This document shows positions 19,064-27,475 of a stretch of 64,000 bases of DNA, one piece after another. The stretch lies in NCBI GenBank assembly GCA_000802095.1, contig JUEB01000024.1:124001-188000 (forward strand), read 5' to 3'. Every line of letters begins with the position of its first letter. The first letter of the stretch is position 1. Under the pieces are notes generated by a model. That model saw only the letters and a list, made by a program, of their open reading frames with translations, ran no database searches and had not been told where the DNA came from. This stretch comes from Peptococcaceae bacterium BICA1-7 (GTDB taxonomy: Bacteria > Bacillota > Desulfotomaculia > Desulfotomaculales > Desulfocucumaceae). Position numbers and translations under genes: made by a program.

Positions 19064-19969
19064 TTACAGCCCTTTAGAAGAGTTTTTGTAAACCCCACTC
19101 TGCTGCATATTGTAATAAACCCCCAGTACAATTAAAAAACTGCCCACAAAGAAGGTAATGCTTAATTGTTCATTAAGGAATAACCAGCCCAGCAGGGTTC
19201 CCACCACTGGCTGAAAGAAGAAGAACAGTCCTGCCTGGTGCGAGGGCAAAAGGGCTAAGCCTTTATTCCAGCTAAAAAATGCCACTGCCGTGGAAATAAT
19301 GCCGAGATAGAGGATACTCAGTATAATGGGTATTTGGGTTAAAGACTGTACTGACCAAAGCCCCCGCTCTAAAAAGGTGCAGGGAAATGTCAGCCCAGCG
19401 GCTATAACAATTCCCCAGGTTGTAATTTGCAGTGGGGAATAAAGGGAGGATATCTTTCTGGAAATAACCGAGTAATACCCCCAAAAAAGGGCGGCGGCCA
19501 ACAGCAACAGATTACCCGGCAGTGACCGGCCATCCCCCTGTGCCCCCTGTATACCCACCACCACCAGCACACCGGCAAAGGCAATGGTGATAGAAACCGC
19601 CTGTTTCCCGGTAATCTTTTCTTTTAGCAGGAAGATGGCAAAGGCCGATAAGAAGACCGGTGATAATGTGGTAATGACCGATCCCATATGAGCGGAGGAA
19701 TATTTTGTACCCATAAACTGGGCCGCGATAGAAAGAAAGTAACCCACAAAACCAATCTGAAATACATAATTCCTCTGGCGGCGGGGTACAAATTCCACCT
19801 TTTTCATACAGCAAAAAAAGCCCAGCGCCAGGGCTGCGATTAGATAACGGAGAAATAGCAGGGTAAAGGGCGGGATAGTATCAAGGGCATACTTACTCAC
19901 CACATACATTCCCCCCCAGATAACTGAGGCCAGAGACAGATAAAATGCCCCTCCTAAAATTCCTTTCAT
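19064..19969 (-). CDS. EamA/DMT-family transporter
   Basis: 301-aa membrane protein made of two EamA repeats with about ten predicted membrane helices. The first repeat starts at LASVIWGGMYVVSKYALDTI and the second at LLLAAALFWGYYSVISRKIS; GLALLPSHQAGLFFFFQPVV is typical of the last helices. It probably exports amino acids or other metabolites. It follows the AraC regulator by 83 bp in the same direction, so that regulator probably controls it. Confidence 0.9.
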   Translation of the reverse strand: MKGILGGAFYLSLASVIWGGMYVVSKYALDTIPPFTLLFLRYLIAALALGFFCCMKKVEFVPRRQRNYVFQIGFVGYFLSIAAQFMGTKYSSAHMGSVITTLSPVFLSAFAIFLLKEKITGKQAVSITIAFAGVLVVVGIQGAQGDGRSLPGNLLLLAAALFWGYYSVISRKISSLYSPLQITTWGIVIAAGLTFPCTFLERGLWSVQSLTQIPIILSILYLGIISTAVAFFSWNKGLALLPSHQAGLFFFFQPVVGTLLGWLFLNEQLSITFFVGSFLIVLGVYYNMQQSGVYKNSSKGL

Positions 19970-20052
19970 AACAATCCTCCTGATTACGAACTATCCCTAT
20001 TCTAAAACAAAAAGAAGAGCATTCTTTGCCCTTCCTATGGTTAAGTTTTATC

Positions 20053-20775
20053 CTATTTTCGGAACTTCTTCCGGAAATCAGTGGGAGATACAGACTCCTT
20101 TTGTTTAAACAACCTGGTTAACGAAGATTGCTGCTCATAGCCGACCTCGTGAGCTATCTGAAGCAGGGATAAGTCTGTATTCAGCAGGAGGCTCTTGGCC
20201 CTTTGTAAACGTAATTTTTGCAAATAGGCCCCGGGGGTCAGTCCGGTCTTTTTCTGAAACCACTGACAATAATAAGTAGGGTTATAATGCTCAAGGGCCG
20301 CCAGTTTATTAAGATTAAATTCTTCCTGAAAGTGATCCTGCAGGTACTTTATAGAGACTGATTGGTCCTTTTTAACTAGCAACCGGGAGGCATATCTGAA
20401 TAAATCGTTAAGGGATTGGCTATGTGCGGCATTTCTCCCTGATTCATAAAGAAACAAACTTCGCAGGGCCTGCCAGCGCTGGTCCATTGTTAAAAACATG
20501 CCGCCACTGGGGGTCTTAAAATACTGACTGGGGAATAGGGATAACGGTATGTCCAAAACAAGAAACTCATTCCTGTCCTCTGCATAAAAGGTATGCTCAT
20601 CCCCCGGCGGCAAAAAGAACAGGTGCTGCTGTTCAATACTTACCCGGTGCAGGCGGGTTTTTATAAATAGTGTTCCCTGAAGGGGCAAAAGCAGCTGGGC
20701 GTAAGGGTGCGTATGGGTGTAACTGATTTGTGTATAAGTCCTTCTTTCACAAACAATATTTCTTAAATCAGTCAT
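20053..20775 (-). CDS. AraC-family regulator with cupin sensor
   Basis: 240 aa. The N-terminal cupin (HTHPYAQLLLPLQG) binds an effector. The C-terminal AraC DNA-binding domain has two HTHs (NLNKLAALEHYNPTYYCQWF with KKTGLTPGAYLQKLRLQRAK, and DLSLLQIAHEVGYEQQSSLT with RLFKQ). ATG 20775 is chosen because GGAGGGG lies just upstream; a longer frame from 20826 lacks a ribosome site. It is placed ahead of the EamA exporter. Confidence 0.88.
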   Translation of the reverse strand: MTDLRNIVCERRTYTQISYTHTHPYAQLLLPLQGTLFIKTRLHRVSIEQQHLFFLPPGDEHTFYAEDRNEFLVLDIPLSLFPSQYFKTPSGGMFLTMDQRWQALRSLFLYESGRNAAHSQSLNDLFRYASRLLVKKDQSVSIKYLQDHFQEEFNLNKLAALEHYNPTYYCQWFQKKTGLTPGAYLQKLRLQRAKSLLLNTDLSLLQIAHEVGYEQQSSLTRLFKQKESVSPTDFRKKFRK

Positions 20776-20826
20776 AGCCTTTTCCCCTCCCTTCGGTGGA
20801 CACTTGTCAACTATCACTTTTATCAC

Positions 20827-20840
20827 AGCTTATATAAGCT
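20827..20840. promoter_or_regulatory. 14-bp perfect palindrome upstream of the araC-like gene
   Basis: AGCTTATATAAGCT is self-complementary and lies 51 bp upstream of the regulator start. It is a candidate autoregulatory operator. Confidence 0.35.
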
Positions 20841-20904
20841 CAATAAACTTTCACTATTTTTCAATCAGCTCTATAAAATAAGCAATGCTAACTTCCAGCT
20901 CAGT

Positions 20905-21066
20905 TCAAATTTTTTTGATCGTCCGCAGGGAGGGGCTTTTTAGCCCTCTTTCCAGTTGGCTTATATAGGTGCGATGCAGGCCGACATTCATTGCGAATTC
21001 TTCCTGGCTAAAGCCCCGCTCTGTTCTTAGTGCTTTTAACACTTTACCAAATTTTTTATCTATCAT
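20905..21066 (-). pseudogene. short XRE regulator, probably frameshifted
   Basis: 53 residues form most of an XRE HTH (FGKVLKALRTERGFSQEEFA and NVGLHRTYISQLERGLKSPS). The frame ends abruptly at LRTIKKI in a run of seven A. Shifting by one base continues as FELSWKLALLIL, so a homopolymer frameshift is likely. The stub may still fold as a minimal HTH. Confidence 0.55.
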
Positions 21067-21107
21067 AAGTATAGAATATATTAAAGCTAATACTATAAGT
21101 CTACACA

Positions 21108-21530
21108 CTAAAGTATTCGATAGTGCAACCTGGTCTGCCTGCCGCTGGACAACAATTCCTGTTCATATTCTTCAGACAAATTCAATTCTCTGGCCAATAT
21201 TTCTTTTATTTCCGCTTTACTGTGCTCCTTCCTGTTGCCCAACACTTTCAGGAAAGGCAGCATTTTGCTATGCCATCTTAAAGGGTTTAGTGAAGAGTGT
21301 ATCTGAAGGTTTACCCAGGCCTCATTAATTTCAGCCCCAATTTTTTTATACTGGTCGTCAGAGTATTCCCTGGCTATATCCTCCCTTAGCAGGGGTTTGG
21401 TTTTTTCCCATAAATCCATTGCATGCTGTTTATAGGAAACATTTTCTTTGCTGTCTTTATCAAAGGATATTCTTTTTACTTCAATACTTTTCGAAGATGA
21501 CTCTTCTATTGCTAGAAAAGCTCTTTTCAT
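21108..21530 (-). pseudogene. truncated Mrr-N-domain protein
   Basis: 140 aa. The C-terminal half (MLPFLKVLGNRKEHSKAEIK through LARELNLSEEYEQELLSSGR and QTRLHYRI) matches the Mrr_N winged-helix domain of type IV restriction enzymes, including the S-G-R-Q-T-R signature. The frame stops where the WA-x-YLKKAGLL part and the nuclease domain should follow. The first ~75 residues are unassigned. GAGG precedes the start. It is a leftover of a restriction system or a stand-alone DNA-binding stub. Confidence 0.6.
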
Positions 21531-21679
21531 AGTAGAACCTCTATGGTTTGACCGGGGGCTTTTCTGGCTGTACGAACCGCTAACCGGACATCCGGAGGGC
21601 CTGCCTACTTCACTGGATATGCCTGACGTTGTAATGGGGCGGCATATGGACTATCTGGCCAGGGACGAAGTGCGGGTAT

Positions 21680-21833
21680 AAAAAATATTGAGCTGCTCAC
21701 CAGGCGGGAGCAGGAAATTGTAAGGTTGGTTACTTGTGGCGCCTCCAACCGGGAAAATGCATCCCAGCTGGGTATATTCCTGAATACTGTCAAAATGCAC
21801 CTACAGAACGTTTTTGGCAAAATTTCAGATTAA
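21680..21833 (+). pseudogene. LuxR-type HTH remnant
   Basis: The frame reads NIELLTRREQEIVRLVTCGA, SNRENASQLGIFLNTVKMHL, QNVFGKISD, then a stop. This is the GerE/LuxR C-terminal HTH without an N-terminal receiver and with a truncated last helix. Upstream (21541-21680) is a different frame with no clear domain. It is the end of a lost response regulator. Confidence 0.6.
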
Positions 21834-22085
21834 AGACGCAGCCAGTTGTTTTTAATATAAATTGATATTGGGACCGTTCTCTGGAGCCGCTGTTTTTGGA
21901 TATTGGCAGAGGTTTGGCGGACAAAGAGACTACTCCTTTAATGGATTAATTAAATTATTTTGCAAAATATTGTTTACAACAATGATTAATTAAGGGTATC
22001 ATTTAATAGAAGAATGGTTTTATGGGTAGTTGTTTGAAAAAAATGGCAGTATGGTTGGATGGTAGGCAGATAGTCCGGTATAACC

Positions 22086-22146
22086 CCGGGTGTTGGCCCG
22101 GTTTTTGTGTTTTACCGACCTTTTTGACTCCTGCGGGAGTTTTTTA
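22086..22146 (+). terminator. two tandem hairpins with T tracts in the dctP leader
   Basis: The first has CCGGG/CCCGG arms (22086-22101) followed by TTTTT. The second has ACTCC/GGAGT arms (22127-22140) followed by TTTTTT. The second lies only 28 bp before the transporter start, so it would stop transcripts from upstream or act as an attenuator. Nothing else recognisable fills 21840-22085. Confidence 0.55.
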
Positions 22147-22173
22147 TTTATAAAAATATAAGGAGGGAAAGCG

Positions 22174-23265
22174 GTGAGGGGATTGTCGCGAGTAAACTTT
22201 TGGAGGGTATTGGCAAGGGTGAATAAAATGGCCTTGCTGGCATCAATGTTAGTTGTGCTGGTTGCATTGGCAGGCTGTTCTTCATCTCAGCCCAAGGAAG
22301 CTGAAAAGAAAGTTGTAGAACTTAAACTGGCTCATTTTTTCCCAAGTACACACCCTGCTGAGACCGAATTAATACAACCGTGGGCAAAGGATATTGAAAA
22401 GGCCACCAACGGCCAGGTAAAGATAACCAGCTATCCCGGTAATACTCTGCTTCCGGCAGACGCAGTATATGACGGTGTGGTAAATGGTATAGCGGATATG
22501 GGTCTTTCCTGCTTCTCTTATACCAGGGGGCGTTTTCCTCTACTGGAAGCCTTTGAGCTGCCGGGGGTCACCTACAACAACTCAAAGGTGGCCAGCAAAG
22601 TGGCCTGGGAGGGTATCAAGCAGTTAAACCCCAAAGAAGTCCAGGATACAAAGCTGATGATGGTTCTTACTACCGGCCCTGGGGACCTGTTTACAAAAGT
22701 GCCGGTAAGAAACCTGAATGACATGAAAGGCCTTGGTATAAGGGCCACGGGGCTAAGCGCCAAAACACTTATGGCTCTTGGGGCAAACCCTGTCGCCATG
22801 CCCCAGTCGGATGCCTATGAGGCTCTGTCCAAGGGAGTGGTAAAGGGCAACCTGTCTCCTGTTGAAGTTCTGCAGGGCTGGAAGCATGCCGAAGTTACAG
22901 AGTATTTGACAAGAACCCCCTTTCTTTATAACACTCTGTTCTTTATAACCATGAACCTTGAAAAGTGGAACTCTCTGTCCCCCGATGTTCAAAAAGCAAT
23001 TGAACAGGTTAATGAAAAATATTTTGAGGAAGTGGCCATTGGCCTGTGGGACAAGCAGAACGAATCGGCACTTAAATATGCGGTGGAAGAGAAGGGCATG
23101 AAAGTTATCACTCTTCCGAAGGAAGAGGCAGACCACTGGATAGAATTAGTCAAACCTATCCAGGATGAGTATCTGACCGGTGTAAATGCAAAGGGACTGA
23201 ACGGACAGCAGGCATTAGACACAGTTAAGCAGCTGTCGGACAAATATAACACTCAGTATAAATAA
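22174..23265 (+). CDS. TRAP transporter substrate-binding lipoprotein, DctP type
   Basis: Extracytoplasmic solute-binding protein of a TRAP transporter. A basic stretch, then hydrophobic core (MALLASMLVVLVALAG), then lipobox LAGC gives an acylated cysteine in the outer leaflet. DctP-family features include LKLAHFFPSTHPAETE, GIRATGLSAKTLMALGANPV and PQSDAYEALSKGVVKG. GTG 22174 lies behind AAGGAGGG. It is first of three TRAP genes. Ligand class is probably an organic acid; the specific one is not visible. Confidence 0.92.
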   Translation: MRGLSRVNFWRVLARVNKMALLASMLVVLVALAGCSSSQPKEAEKKVVELKLAHFFPSTHPAETELIQPWAKDIEKATNGQVKITSYPGNTLLPADAVYDGVVNGIADMGLSCFSYTRGRFPLLEAFELPGVTYNNSKVASKVAWEGIKQLNPKEVQDTKLMMVLTTGPGDLFTKVPVRNLNDMKGLGIRATGLSAKTLMALGANPVAMPQSDAYEALSKGVVKGNLSPVEVLQGWKHAEVTEYLTRTPFLYNTLFFITMNLEKWNSLSPDVQKAIEQVNEKYFEEVAIGLWDKQNESALKYAVEEKGMKVITLPKEEADHWIELVKPIQDEYLTGVNAKGLNGQQALDTVKQLSDKYNTQYK

Positions 23266-23278
23266 CCAGTTCGGAGGC

Positions 23279-23779
23279 GTGGGCGTCATGAAGCAGTTTG
23301 CAGGCCTGGTTAGCGGGCTGAGCAGTGTATTGGACAAAATGTCGGGATTGCTTATGGTATCCATTATGCTGTTGATTGTTGCCAACATTTTTTTGCGGGT
23401 GCTATTTAACCATCCCGTGCTTGGAGCATACGAATATGTGGGATTTTTAACTGCGGCACTGATTGGCCTGTCACTGGCAAACTGCGCTGTAAAAAAAGGA
23501 CATATTGCCATAAGCTTTTTGGTTGAGCGGTTACCTGAAAGGGTACAGGCGGTTGTTGATATTTTCATAAACACAGCGGCTCTTTTGTTTTGGGGTTTTT
23601 CCGCCTGGTACATATGTGCATACGCCAAAAGTATAGCAGTTAACGGAGTGGTTTCAGCAACTACCCAGACGCCAATTTCTCCCTTTATCTATCTTGTTGC
23701 CATAGGCCTGTTTGTGCTTTGCCTGGTTTTACTGGCTAACTTGATAGAATCTATAAAAAAGGCGGCATTTGACAGATGA
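23279..23779 (+). CDS. TRAP transporter small permease, DctQ type
   Basis: 166-aa four-helix membrane protein. NIFLRVLFNHPVLGAYEYVG is the DctQ signature. ATG 23288 behind GGAGG (23272-23276) is as likely a start as GTG 23279. It overlaps the large permease gene by four bases (ATGA). It partners DctM in Na+- or H+-driven uptake. Confidence 0.9.
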   Translation: MGVMKQFAGLVSGLSSVLDKMSGLLMVSIMLLIVANIFLRVLFNHPVLGAYEYVGFLTAALIGLSLANCAVKKGHIAISFLVERLPERVQAVVDIFINTAALLFWGFSAWYICAYAKSIAVNGVVSATTQTPISPFIYLVAIGLFVLCLVLLANLIESIKKAAFDR

Positions 23780-25086
23780 GTTCACAGCTTGTTGGTTTTG
23801 TTGGGATATTGGCTTTTTTTGCGCTACTGGCATTGCGGATGCCCATTGCATCCGCAATGGCCCTGATAGGGTTTGTGGGCTTCAGTTATCTGACTTCACC
23901 TGTGGTGGCTTTTAACATGGTGGCAAAGGAGATTTTCTCCACATTTTCTTCCTATTCACTGAGCGTTATCGCCATGTTTGTCTGGATGGGGTTCCTTGCC
24001 TACTATTCTGGAATTGGGTCCAGACTTTATGTTTTTGCAAATAGAATGATGGGGCATTACCCAGGGGGACTGGCTATAGCCACCCAGGCGGCCTGTGCTG
24101 TTTTCGGGGCCATTTGCGGCTCAAATACGGCCACGGCGGCCACTATGGGGGCTATCGCCCTGCCGGAAATGAAGAAGTATAAATATGATGATTCGCTGGC
24201 CACCGCCAGTATCGCAGCCGGCGGGGTGCTGGGGGTTTTAATCCCGCCCAGCGTGATCATGATTGTATATGGCATGGCCACTGAACAGTCCATAGGAAAG
24301 CTCTTCATGGCCGGAATCATTCCGGGAGTATTGCTGATGCTGCTGTATATGGCGGCTATCTATATTCTGGCAAAGCGAAACCCTGATCTGGCGCCTTTAG
24401 GTTCCAGGTACAGCTGGAAGGAAAGGCTTCAGTCGCTGCACGGGGGTTTGGGAGAGGTGCTGTTTGTATTTGCCATCTCCATGGGTGGTTTATTCGCCGG
24501 ATGGTTTACTCCTACAGAGGCAGGCGCAGTGGGCGCGGCAGGCGTTTTGGGAGCGGCTTTAATATGGAGAAGCCTTAGCTGGGAGGGTTTTAAAAGATCC
24601 CTTTGGGACTCCACGAGAACAACGGCCATGATCATGTTTATGGTTGCGGGGGCAATTATTTTCGGCCGCTTTATGGCCATCAGCAGGGTCCCCTTCGAAC
24701 TTGCCAACTGGGCAGGCTCCCTGCCCCTGCCACCTGTTTTAGTCCTCATTATTGTGCTTTTTATTTATTTTATCCTGGGCTGCTTTATTGATGCCCTGGC
24801 CATGGTTTTATTAACCATACCCATATTTTATCCAGTAGTAGTTACCACCCTTGGATACGATCCCATATGGTTTGGCGTAATTGTGGTTTTGGTTGTGGCC
24901 ATGGGTGTAATCACTCCTCCGGTAGGCATGAATGTCTACATAATAAAGGGGGTTGCCCCGGAAATACCACTTGAGGTGATTTTTAAAGGAGTCTGGCCAT
25001 TCTTAATTGCTATTATTATCTGTATAGCAATTGTGATAGCTTTCCCGCAAACAGCTACCTTTCTGCCAAGTATTTTATTAAAGTAA
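23776..25086 (+). CDS. TRAP transporter large permease, DctM type
   Basis: 436 aa with about twelve hydrophobic segments. Family motifs include AAGGVLGVLIPPSVIMIVYG, GWFTPTEAGAVGAAGVLG and GVITPPVGMNVYIIKGVAPE. It forms the transport channel with DctQ. A rho-independent terminator follows. Confidence 0.93.
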   Translation: MSSQLVGFVGILAFFALLALRMPIASAMALIGFVGFSYLTSPVVAFNMVAKEIFSTFSSYSLSVIAMFVWMGFLAYYSGIGSRLYVFANRMMGHYPGGLAIATQAACAVFGAICGSNTATAATMGAIALPEMKKYKYDDSLATASIAAGGVLGVLIPPSVIMIVYGMATEQSIGKLFMAGIIPGVLLMLLYMAAIYILAKRNPDLAPLGSRYSWKERLQSLHGGLGEVLFVFAISMGGLFAGWFTPTEAGAVGAAGVLGAALIWRSLSWEGFKRSLWDSTRTTAMIMFMVAGAIIFGRFMAISRVPFELANWAGSLPLPPVLVLIIVLFIYFILGCFIDALAMVLLTIPIFYPVVVTTLGYDPIWFGVIVVLVVAMGVITPPVGMNVYIIKGVAPEIPLEVIFKGVWPFLIAIIICIAIVIAFPQTATFLPSILLK

Positions 25087-25123
25087 TCAGAAAAAGGGGA
25101 CAGGCTACTTTTTCCAATAAAAA

Positions 25124-25150
25124 TCTTTCCGCATGGCGGAAGGGTTTTTT
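25124..25150 (+). terminator. terminator of the TRAP operon
   Basis: A CTTTCCGC...GCGGAAGG stem with a 3-nt loop, followed by TTTTTT. Confidence 0.75.
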
Positions 25151-25342
25151 ATTTTTAGGAAGTAATATAGGGAAAAAAAGAATCATCGGCTATAACTTTC
25201 GGCCTGACGTTTTACGCTGATGGGGGAATTATTTGAGGGGCCTTTTTTAAAATCTTTGCCGCTCGTTCCAAAAATTTGTTTTTTTAGCAGGTGATGCTAC
25301 AGGGCTTATAAGATTTCGCTTTTTCAGTATAGCTTTCTTTTT

Positions 25343-25444
25343 TGATAATCACTAATATTAGTTAGACTAATAATTATCATAATAATTAATTAATATATTA
25401 AATATATTAATATTCTTGCAGCATGCTGCACAATATCTTATAAT
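25343..25444 (+). promoter_or_regulatory. terD promoter with nested palindromes
   Basis: TTGCAG (25416-25421) and TATAAT (25439-25444) are 17 bp apart. A 14-bp perfect palindrome TGCAGCATGCTGCA (25417-25430) overlaps the -35 and spacer. Upstream lie a 12-bp palindrome ACTAATATTAGT (25351-25362) and TGATAAT/ATTATCA arms (25343-25349, 25373-25379), which resemble Fur/PerR-class metal boxes. The region is extremely AT-rich. The preceding 25151-25342 has no gene. Confidence 0.6.
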
Positions 25445-25499
25445 TTTACTAAAGATATTATTTGTTTAGCCAGACTATGCTATAAAGGAGGTTTTTTTC

Positions 25500-26072
25500 T
25501 TGGCGGTTAACTTACAAAAAGGTCAGAAAGTAGATTTAACAAAAGGTAGAGCAGGCCTATCAAAGGTTATTGTTGGTCTGGGATGGGATACCAATAAATT
25601 TGATGGCCCGGATTTTGACCTGGATGCTTCTGTTTTCTTGTTGGGTGAAAATGGCAAGTGCGCCAGCGCTGATGACTTTGTTTTCTACAATAACCTGAAG
25701 CATTCAAGCGCCTCTGTTGAGCATATGGGGGACAACCTTACCGGCGAAGGTGATGGTGATGACGAACAGATCAAGATTGAACTGAGCAAGGTTCCTGCTC
25801 ACGTCCATAAAATTTCTATTGCCGTTACTATCCACATGGCTAAGGAGCGTAATCAGAACTTTGGTCTTGTATCTAACGCCTTTGTTCGGGTAGTGGATGA
25901 AAATACCAATGCTGAACTGATACGTTATGATTTGAGTGAAGATTACAGCATTGAAACTGCCCTGGTGTTTGCCGAGCTATATCGTCACGGCTCCGAATGG
26001 AAATTTGCCGCAGTGGGACAAGGCTTCAACGATGGACTGCAAGGGCTTGTTAACCTGTACGGTTTAAATTAG
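25500..26072 (+). CDS. TerD-family stress protein 1
   Basis: 190-aa calcium-binding TerD fold. It has the N-terminal [12 protein letters not shown], the metal site [23 protein letters not shown] and [14 protein letters not shown]. The TTG start lies 7 bp from AAAGGAGG. TerD proteins act in tellurite, phage and envelope-stress resistance in the cytosol or at the membrane. First gene of the rightward Ter block; equivalent to B. subtilis YceC/YceD. Confidence 0.93.
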   Translation: MAVNLQKGQKVDLTKGRAGLSKVIVGLGWDTNKFDGPDFDLDASVFLLGENGKCASADDFVFYNNLKHSSASVEHMGDNLTGEGDGDDEQIKIELSKVPAHVHKISIAVTIHMAKERNQNFGLVSNAFVRVVDENTNAELIRYDLSEDYSIETALVFAELYRHGSEWKFAAVGQGFNDGLQGLVNLYGLN

Positions 26073-26085
26073 AAGGGGAGGTAGT

Positions 26086-26700
26086 TTGTTGATTAATTTA
26101 CAGAAGGGTCAGAAGGTTGATCTCACCAAAACAAATCCCGGTCTCAACAAGATTATGGTTGGCCTGGGCTGGGATCCCGTCAAGAGCGGTGGTGGCGGTG
26201 GTGGTATACTGGGAGGCCTCTTTGGCGGTGGCTCCGCCCAGACCATTGACTGCGATGCTTCGGTTTATATGCTGGACGCCAACCAGAAGTTAGCTCAGAA
26301 AAAAAACCTTATATATTTTGGCAATCTGGGTAGCCCCTGCGGGAGTGTGCGCCACTCCGGGGACAACCTCACAGGGCAGGGCGATGGTGACGACGAGCAA
26401 ATCCATGTTGATTTAAGTAAAGTTCCTGCTGATGTTCACCGCCTGGTATTTGTGGTAAACATCTATGACTGTGTAAAACGTAAGCAGCACTTCGGAATGA
26501 TCAGAAATGCATTTATCCGTGTTGTAAGCAGCGCCAACGGTCAAGAGCTGTGCAAGTTCAACCTGTCTGAAGGCTATGACGGAAAAACTTCGCTAATCAC
26601 CGGAGAGGTTTACCGTCACAACGGTGAGTGGAAGTTTGCAGCCCTTGGCGAAGCTACTACGGACCCCGGCCTGGAAAGCCTGACCAGACGGTATATGTAA
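26086..26700 (+). CDS. TerD-family stress protein 2 with glycine-rich insert
   Basis: 204 aa. It has the usual [20 protein letters not shown] start and DCDASVYML metal site, but a loop of about 16 residues, mostly glycine (about 37-52, SGGGGGGILGGLFGGG), is inserted just before it. The same Gly-rich insertion occurs in the second domain of the TerD-TerA fusion (33480). TTG start; GGGGAGG upstream. In tandem with the other terD genes. Confidence 0.92.
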   Translation: MLINLQKGQKVDLTKTNPGLNKIMVGLGWDPVKSGGGGGGILGGLFGGGSAQTIDCDASVYMLDANQKLAQKKNLIYFGNLGSPCGSVRHSGDNLTGQGDGDDEQIHVDLSKVPADVHRLVFVVNIYDCVKRKQHFGMIRNAFIRVVSSANGQELCKFNLSEGYDGKTSLITGEVYRHNGEWKFAALGEATTDPGLESLTRRYM

Positions 26701-26729
26701 GTCCCAAATATAAATTTGGAGGGAATAAA

Positions 26730-27308
26730 ATGATTTCTCTGGCAAAAGGCCAAAAAGTGGATTTAACCAAAACTAATCCTGGCCTGACAAAGATTATGGT
26801 TGGCCTCGGTTGGGATACCAACAAATATGATGGCGGCAATGAATTCGATCTGGATGCTGTGGTTTTTTTGCTTAATGCGGAAGGAAAGGCTACCGGCGAC
26901 GGTGCTTTCATATTCTACAACAATAAGCAGGATCCCAGCGGCTCCATAGTCCTTTCCGGCGATAACCGATCCGGCGAGGGCGAAGGGGATGATGAAACCA
27001 TTAAAATCAACCTGGCTGGCGTACCTGCTGATGTTCATAAAATTGCAGTCTGCATTAATATACACGAGGCTGCAGGCCGCAACCAAAACTTTGGTCAGGT
27101 TTCCAACGCTTTTGTGCGGGTGGCCAACGATGAAACCGGCGAAGAGCTGCTTCGTTACGACCTGGGGGAAGATTACTCAATTGAAACGGGTATCGTAGCT
27201 GCTGAAATCTACCGTCATAGCGGTGAGTGGAAGTTCAATGCGGTGGGCAGCGGTTTCCAGGGTGGACTTGCTTCCCTGGCTGCCACATATGGACTTAACG
27301 CCAACTAA
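26730..27308 (+). CDS. TerD-family stress protein 3
   Basis: 192 aa, close to TerD 1 ([65 protein letters not shown]). ATG 26730 is chosen because GGAGGG (26717-26722) lies correctly upstream; a frame extension to 26628 overlaps the preceding gene. Ends just before a strong hairpin. Confidence 0.93.
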   Translation: MISLAKGQKVDLTKTNPGLTKIMVGLGWDTNKYDGGNEFDLDAVVFLLNAEGKATGDGAFIFYNNKQDPSGSIVLSGDNRSGEGEGDDETIKINLAGVPADVHKIAVCINIHEAAGRNQNFGQVSNAFVRVANDETGEELLRYDLGEDYSIETGIVAAEIYRHSGEWKFNAVGSGFQGGLASLAATYGLNAN

Positions 27309-27327
27309 AATAATTAAAAATTATTTA

Positions 27328-27360
27328 TATAAAGGGGTGCTGTTTTGGCACCCCTTTATA
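27328..27360 (+). terminator. 13-bp hairpin between terD3 and terC
   Basis: TATAAAGGGGTGC and its perfect complement flank a TGTTTTG loop. No T tract follows on the plus strand, so it may be a partial terminator or an mRNA 3'-end stabiliser that lowers terC relative to terD. The 115 bp after it contain no yybP-ykoY-like Mn riboswitch that I can see. Confidence 0.6.
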
Positions 27361-27475
27361 AGGCGCTTTGATAAATTACATTGTTAATAGTAGTTCTCTG
27401 ATACCAGTCAGGTTAAGAGACAATTTCCCGCTATTAACTTAGACCAAGGTTAAAACCTAAGGAGGAAACAATTAA

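Noticed and set aside
21890-21925. Sigma-54 promoter before dctP (TTGGCA...TTTGGC)
   Set aside because: The GG-to-GC spacing is one base off the required distance and no sigma-54 activator is nearby.
27361-27475. yybP-ykoY (Mn) riboswitch before terC
   Set aside because: These riboswitches often precede TerC genes, but the conserved helices are not visible in the 115 bp available.
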